Shown piece after piece: positions 60,267-62,436 of a stretch of DNA of 62,436 nt. The stretch's first letter is position 1. Each line of letters begins with the position of its first letter. The translations under genes were made by a program, and so were the position numbers. A model generated the notes under the pieces. The model saw only the letters and a list, made by a program, of their open reading frames with translations. It was not told where the DNA came from and did not search any database. This DNA comes from Microbacterium sp. 18062 (GTDB lineage: Bacteria > Actinomycetota > Actinomycetes > Actinomycetales > Microbacteriaceae): NCBI RefSeq assembly GCF_902706225.1, contig NZ_CACSKB010000023.1, forward strand, positions 1 through 62,436, in the 5' to 3' direction.

Positions 60267-60985
60267 ACACGCGCACTCTCGACCCCGTTCGCGCCGCATC
60301 CATCGAGCAGGAGCTCATGGCCATCGGCACCCCTGCAAGTCGTCTGCAACGTCGGGCACGACGCGCGCGTGTCGCGACGATCGCGGTCGGGTCGGTCCTG
60401 CTCGCCGGTGCGTTGACGGGCGGGGCGATCGTCCTCAGCAACCTTCCAGGCGAGACGACGGTGGCTCCGCTCGGCGACATCGTCACCGGCTCGTTCACCG
60501 GCACTGCCGATGTCGAGCTCGGCGATCCGCCCGCTGATGCCGCAGTCGTCATCCTCGACGTGACCTGCACCGAGGGAGGGGTGATCTCCGTCCCGCTGGC
60601 GGGGGACGGCAGCCCTCGGGTGGAGTGGGACTGCAGCGACCCGATCGGGAAGGACACCATCCACATCAGCGACGGACGGCTGCCCGCCGAGGGCACCACG
60701 TTCGTCACCGTCACCGCGGATCCGGGCACCGACTGGACCGTCACGGCCCAGTACGGGACGTCCGCCACCACGCCGTGGGGCGTGAACGCCAAGGGCCAGA
60801 CCTACGGCGTCCCCAACGCCGACGGCGTTCCCGACCTCATGGCGGCCGTCGCGACGAACGGTCGGCAGGGGTACATCCTCGACAAGGAGCTGACGGCGTT
60901 CGAGGGGGAGGAGTTCATCAACGTGTATGCCTCGGACGGCGAAACCGTGATCGGCCGCTTCCCGATCGGCGATGACCAGGAATAG
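60263..60985 (+). CDS. Membrane protein co-encoded with the ECF sigma factor
   Basis: A 240-residue protein with a short cytoplasmic N-terminus (~35 residues, Arg-rich at RLQRRARRARVA), one transmembrane helix (about 38-60), and an extracytoplasmic beta-rich domain with two cysteines (LDVTCTEGG and EWDCSD). It lacks the HxxxCxxC zinc anti-sigma motif, so it is not a classical ZAS protein, but topology and coupling (ATGA, with AGAAGGAGG just upstream) suggest it senses or signals with the sigma factor. Confidence 0.7.
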   Translation: MNTRTLDPVRAASIEQELMAIGTPASRLQRRARRARVATIAVGSVLLAGALTGGAIVLSNLPGETTVAPLGDIVTGSFTGTADVELGDPPADAAVVILDVTCTEGGVISVPLAGDGSPRVEWDCSDPIGKDTIHISDGRLPAEGTTFVTVTADPGTDWTVTAQYGTSATTPWGVNAKGQTYGVPNADGVPDLMAAVATNGRQGYILDKELTAFEGEEFINVYASDGETVIGRFPIGDDQE

Positions 60986-61004
60986 GCGCGGCCGATCACA
61001 TGGC

Positions 61005-61044
61005 GAACGGATGGTCCACGACGATCGTCGCGGACCATCCGTTC
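61005..61044. terminator. Bidirectional hairpin terminator between the sigma-partner and TetR genes
   Basis: GAACGGATGGTCC (61005-61017) pairs with GGACCATCCGTTC (61032-61044), a perfect 13-bp stem with an inner GACGATCGTC palindrome, between convergent stops. Confidence 0.8.
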
Positions 61045-61050
61045 CTCGCG

Positions 61051-61665
61051 TCACGGGCCGGCGAGCTTAGGGATCGTGCTGCGATCGCCCGTGTAGCCGA
61101 GCGCATCGAGCGCTGCGTGAACCGTTCGCGCCGCGAGGCCGTCATCGAGTGGGGGCAGCCCTGGCAGCGTGACACGCATGAGGAGCGGTCCGGTGAGCAG
61201 GTCGGCGATCCAGCCGGGATCAGCGTCCGGGGCGATCTCTCCCCGCCGGACGGCACGGTCGAGGATCACCTGCGTGTATGCTCGCCGCGGCCCGAGGTAG
61301 CCGGAGAGGAACGGTGCGCCCCGCGCCGGGTCCGCGGCGACGTCGGCGAGCCATCCGATGAAGCCGCGGGCGAACACGGGGTCGGTGAACAGCCGTCGCT
61401 GCCGGTGCTGCACCTCGATCAGGTCGTCCACGATCGTGCCGGTGTCGATGTCCTCGTCGGTGCCGTGTCGGCTTGCGAGCAGCCGAGGCACGACGTCGGC
61501 GAGGTTCCGGAAACGCCGATAGAAGGCCGGCTTGTTCGTGCCCGCACGCTCCACCACGTCATCGACCGTGACCCGCGCGTAGCCGCGTTCGACGACCAGT
61601 TCCGCGACGGCGTCCAGGATGCGCTGATCGGTCACATCCTTGCGTGGGCGACCAGAGCGAACCAT
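61051..61665 (-). CDS. TetR-family transcriptional regulator
   Basis: A 204-residue TetR repressor: helix-turn-helix ILDAVAELVVERGYARVTVDDVVERAGTNKPAFYRRF at about 16-52, preceded by the basic MVRSGRPRKD, then a TetR_C ligand domain (about 80-195) of the C-33-like type. The start at 61665 matches the family; the upstream frame would run through the operator. Divergent from a SnoaL-like gene, with a palindromic operator between. Confidence 0.9.
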   Translation of the reverse strand: MVRSGRPRKDVTDQRILDAVAELVVERGYARVTVDDVVERAGTNKPAFYRRFRNLADVVPRLLASRHGTDEDIDTGTIVDDLIEVQHRQRRLFTDPVFARGFIGWLADVAADPARGAPFLSGYLGPRRAYTQVILDRAVRRGEIAPDADPGWIADLLTGPLLMRVTLPGLPPLDDGLAARTVHAALDALGYTGDRSTIPKLAGP

Positions 61666-61668
61666 AGT

Positions 61669-61683
61669 GTTACCGAGGGTAAC
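61669..61683. promoter_or_regulatory. Palindromic operator between the TetR and SnoaL-like genes
   Basis: GTTACC-GAG-GGTAAC is a perfect palindrome directly before the TetR start and overlapping a plus-strand -10 candidate TAACGT (61680-61685). A likely autoregulatory TetR site that also controls the divergent gene. Confidence 0.7.
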
Positions 61684-61712
61684 GTAAATCACGGCCGGAG
61701 CGGAGGAGCCGC

Positions 61713-62165
61713 ATGTACAAGAGGATCGTTCGCGCTAAGGTCCGCTCCACCTTCGACCGCATCAACTCCGGTGACTACATGGCGATGGTCGACGGGCTCG
61801 CCCCTGTGTTCGAGTACAACTTCCACGGGGATCACGCGCTCGGCGGTCACCGAACGAGCAGAGATGCGATGATCCGATGGTGGCGGCGGACGCTGCGTCT
61901 GCTGCCCGGAGCGCAGTTCGACATTCGGGACGTCCTCGTGAGCGGCGGCCCCTGGCGCACGCGCGTCGCCGTTCGGTCCCTCGCATCAAGGGCTTTGCCG
62001 GATGGCGGGCGGTACGAGAACACCGTGTTCCGGTTCCTCACCCTGTCGTGGGGGAGGATGATCTCGGGGGAGACGATCGAGGACCTCCAGGTGCTGGGAC
62101 GCGCTCTCCGCGCCCTGGCGGACGCCGGTGAGCCTGAGGCCTTGGCGACGCCCATCACGGACTGA
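61713..62165 (+). CDS. SnoaL/NTF2-like small protein
   Basis: A 150-residue NTF2-fold protein: STFDRINSGDYMAMVDGLAPVFEYNFHGDHALGGHRTSRDAMIRWWRRTLRLLPGAQFDIRDV follows the SnoaL-like pattern with a conserved His and Trp pair in the cone-shaped pocket. Could be an isomerase, dehydratase or binding protein. CGGAGGAG is about five bases before the ATG. Divergent from and probably repressed by the neighbouring TetR protein. Confidence 0.83.
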   Translation: MYKRIVRAKVRSTFDRINSGDYMAMVDGLAPVFEYNFHGDHALGGHRTSRDAMIRWWRRTLRLLPGAQFDIRDVLVSGGPWRTRVAVRSLASRALPDGGRYENTVFRFLTLSWGRMISGETIEDLQVLGRALRALADAGEPEALATPITD

Positions 62166-62299
62166 GGCGCGAGAGGCGGGCGCGCGGGCATCGAGGTCGA
62201 CGCGTCTCACTCGGTGGCGTCGACGCTCGATGAGCACGTGGTTCCCCGCAAGCGCCACCCGTCCTGCGTGGGCTCGGCGTCTCTGGGTGAGCGCGTGGC

Positions 62300-62436
62300 T
62301 GAGTGATGATGTCGCGCGTCAGAATGTTTGGCAGGGGTAGTTAGTTGCTGATGCAATGCCCCTATCGAAAGGTCTGAATCATGAGTCGTCCCCCGACGAT
62401 CCCGGCGGAGAAGAAGCTCCGCATCGTGTTGTCCGT
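62300..62436 (+). mobile_element. Left end of a probable insertion sequence (runs off the window)
   Basis: From about 62300 base composition becomes less GC-rich (AATGTTTGGCAGGGGTAGTTAGTTG), followed by a ribosome site and a transposase-like start. A TG-rich end (around TGATGATGTCGCGC, 62304-62317) could be the terminal inverted repeat, but the other end is outside the window. Boundaries are approximate. Confidence 0.45.
62381..62436 (+). CDS. Transposase-like protein, N-terminus only
   Basis: Only 19 residues are visible: MSRPPTIPAEKKLRIVLSV. The PAEKKLRIVLSVL-like opening is typical of the N-terminal helix-turn-helix of IS3-family transposase OrfA in actinobacteria. AAGG lies nine bases upstream. 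The gene is cut by the window edge, so this call is tentative. Confidence 0.5.
   Translation, partial: MSRPPTIPAEKKLRIVLS

Noticed and set aside
62128..62340. 70-codon plus-strand frame after the SnoaL-like gene
   Set aside because: Starts inside the SnoaL-like gene, Arg/Trp-rich, no ribosome site; probably noncoding.

Overview
This is a high-GC window on the order of 70% G+C, with GTG and TTG starts and ATGA/GTGA gene overlaps. It fits an actinobacterium of the Microbacteriaceae, most likely Microbacterium or a close relative. Support comes from actinobacterial-style genes (overlapping lysC alpha/beta, a compact tad locus, TopA with a Lys/Ala tail, PASTA penicillin-binding protein, HTH_30 PucR regulator), a 6C-type small RNA beside the tad locus, and many start codons placed six bases after a TANNNT -10 box, which indicates leaderless mRNAs. 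The genus is an inference from gene content; no rRNA is present.

Left part (1-35 kb) is chromosomal housekeeping: the 3' end of a secreted protein gene; lysC and asd, split by an opposed beta-carbonic anhydrase; malate:quinone oxidoreductase; thymidine kinase; a DUF1295 membrane protein; a HAD phosphatase; tRNA-Pro(CGG); a sortase-anchored surface protein; a metallophosphoesterase coupled to a class A PBP; a DUF4177/RidA pair; acetyl-CoA synthetase; 6C RNA; a tad pilus locus with a fused TadB-TadC; topA-tmk-holB and a TAP-type lipoprotein hydrolase; the methionine importer metQNI with a structured leader; tRNA-Thr(CGT); an MMPL transporter; and nicotinamidase. The order acs, 6C RNA, tad, topA and holB resembles the corresponding region recalled for Mycobacterium and Streptomyces.

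Middle part (34-48 kb) is an accessory catabolic cluster. A divergent ROK repressor faces a sugar-binding lipoprotein, a single-chain fused ABC permease without its own ATPase, a mutarotase, two SDRs, a Gfo/Idh oxidoreductase, an unrecognised protein, an N-acyl-D-amino-acid deacylase, a D-threonine aldolase/D-serine dehydratase-like enzyme, a ROK sugar kinase and a RidA. Many neighbours overlap by four bases. It reads as uptake and dismantling of a sugar conjugate that carries an N-acyl-D-amino acid. This is the best candidate in the window for an undescribed system.

Right part (48-62.4 kb) holds a MOSC protein, a META-domain lipoprotein, an LPATG-anchored S1 protease, and then a six-gene same-strand cluster: aromatic acid MFS transporter, 2,3-dihydroxybenzoate-decarboxylase-like amidohydrolase, aldehyde dehydrogenase, PucR regulator, alpha/beta hydrolase and carotenoid/lignostilbene oxygenase. 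It looks like a pathway that cleaves a stilbene or phenylpropanoid double bond, oxidises the aldehyde and decarboxylates the acid. An ECF sigma factor with a membrane partner, a TetR/SnoaL-like pair with a palindromic operator, and the start of a probable transposase gene close the window. No CRISPR array, prophage or rRNA operon was seen.
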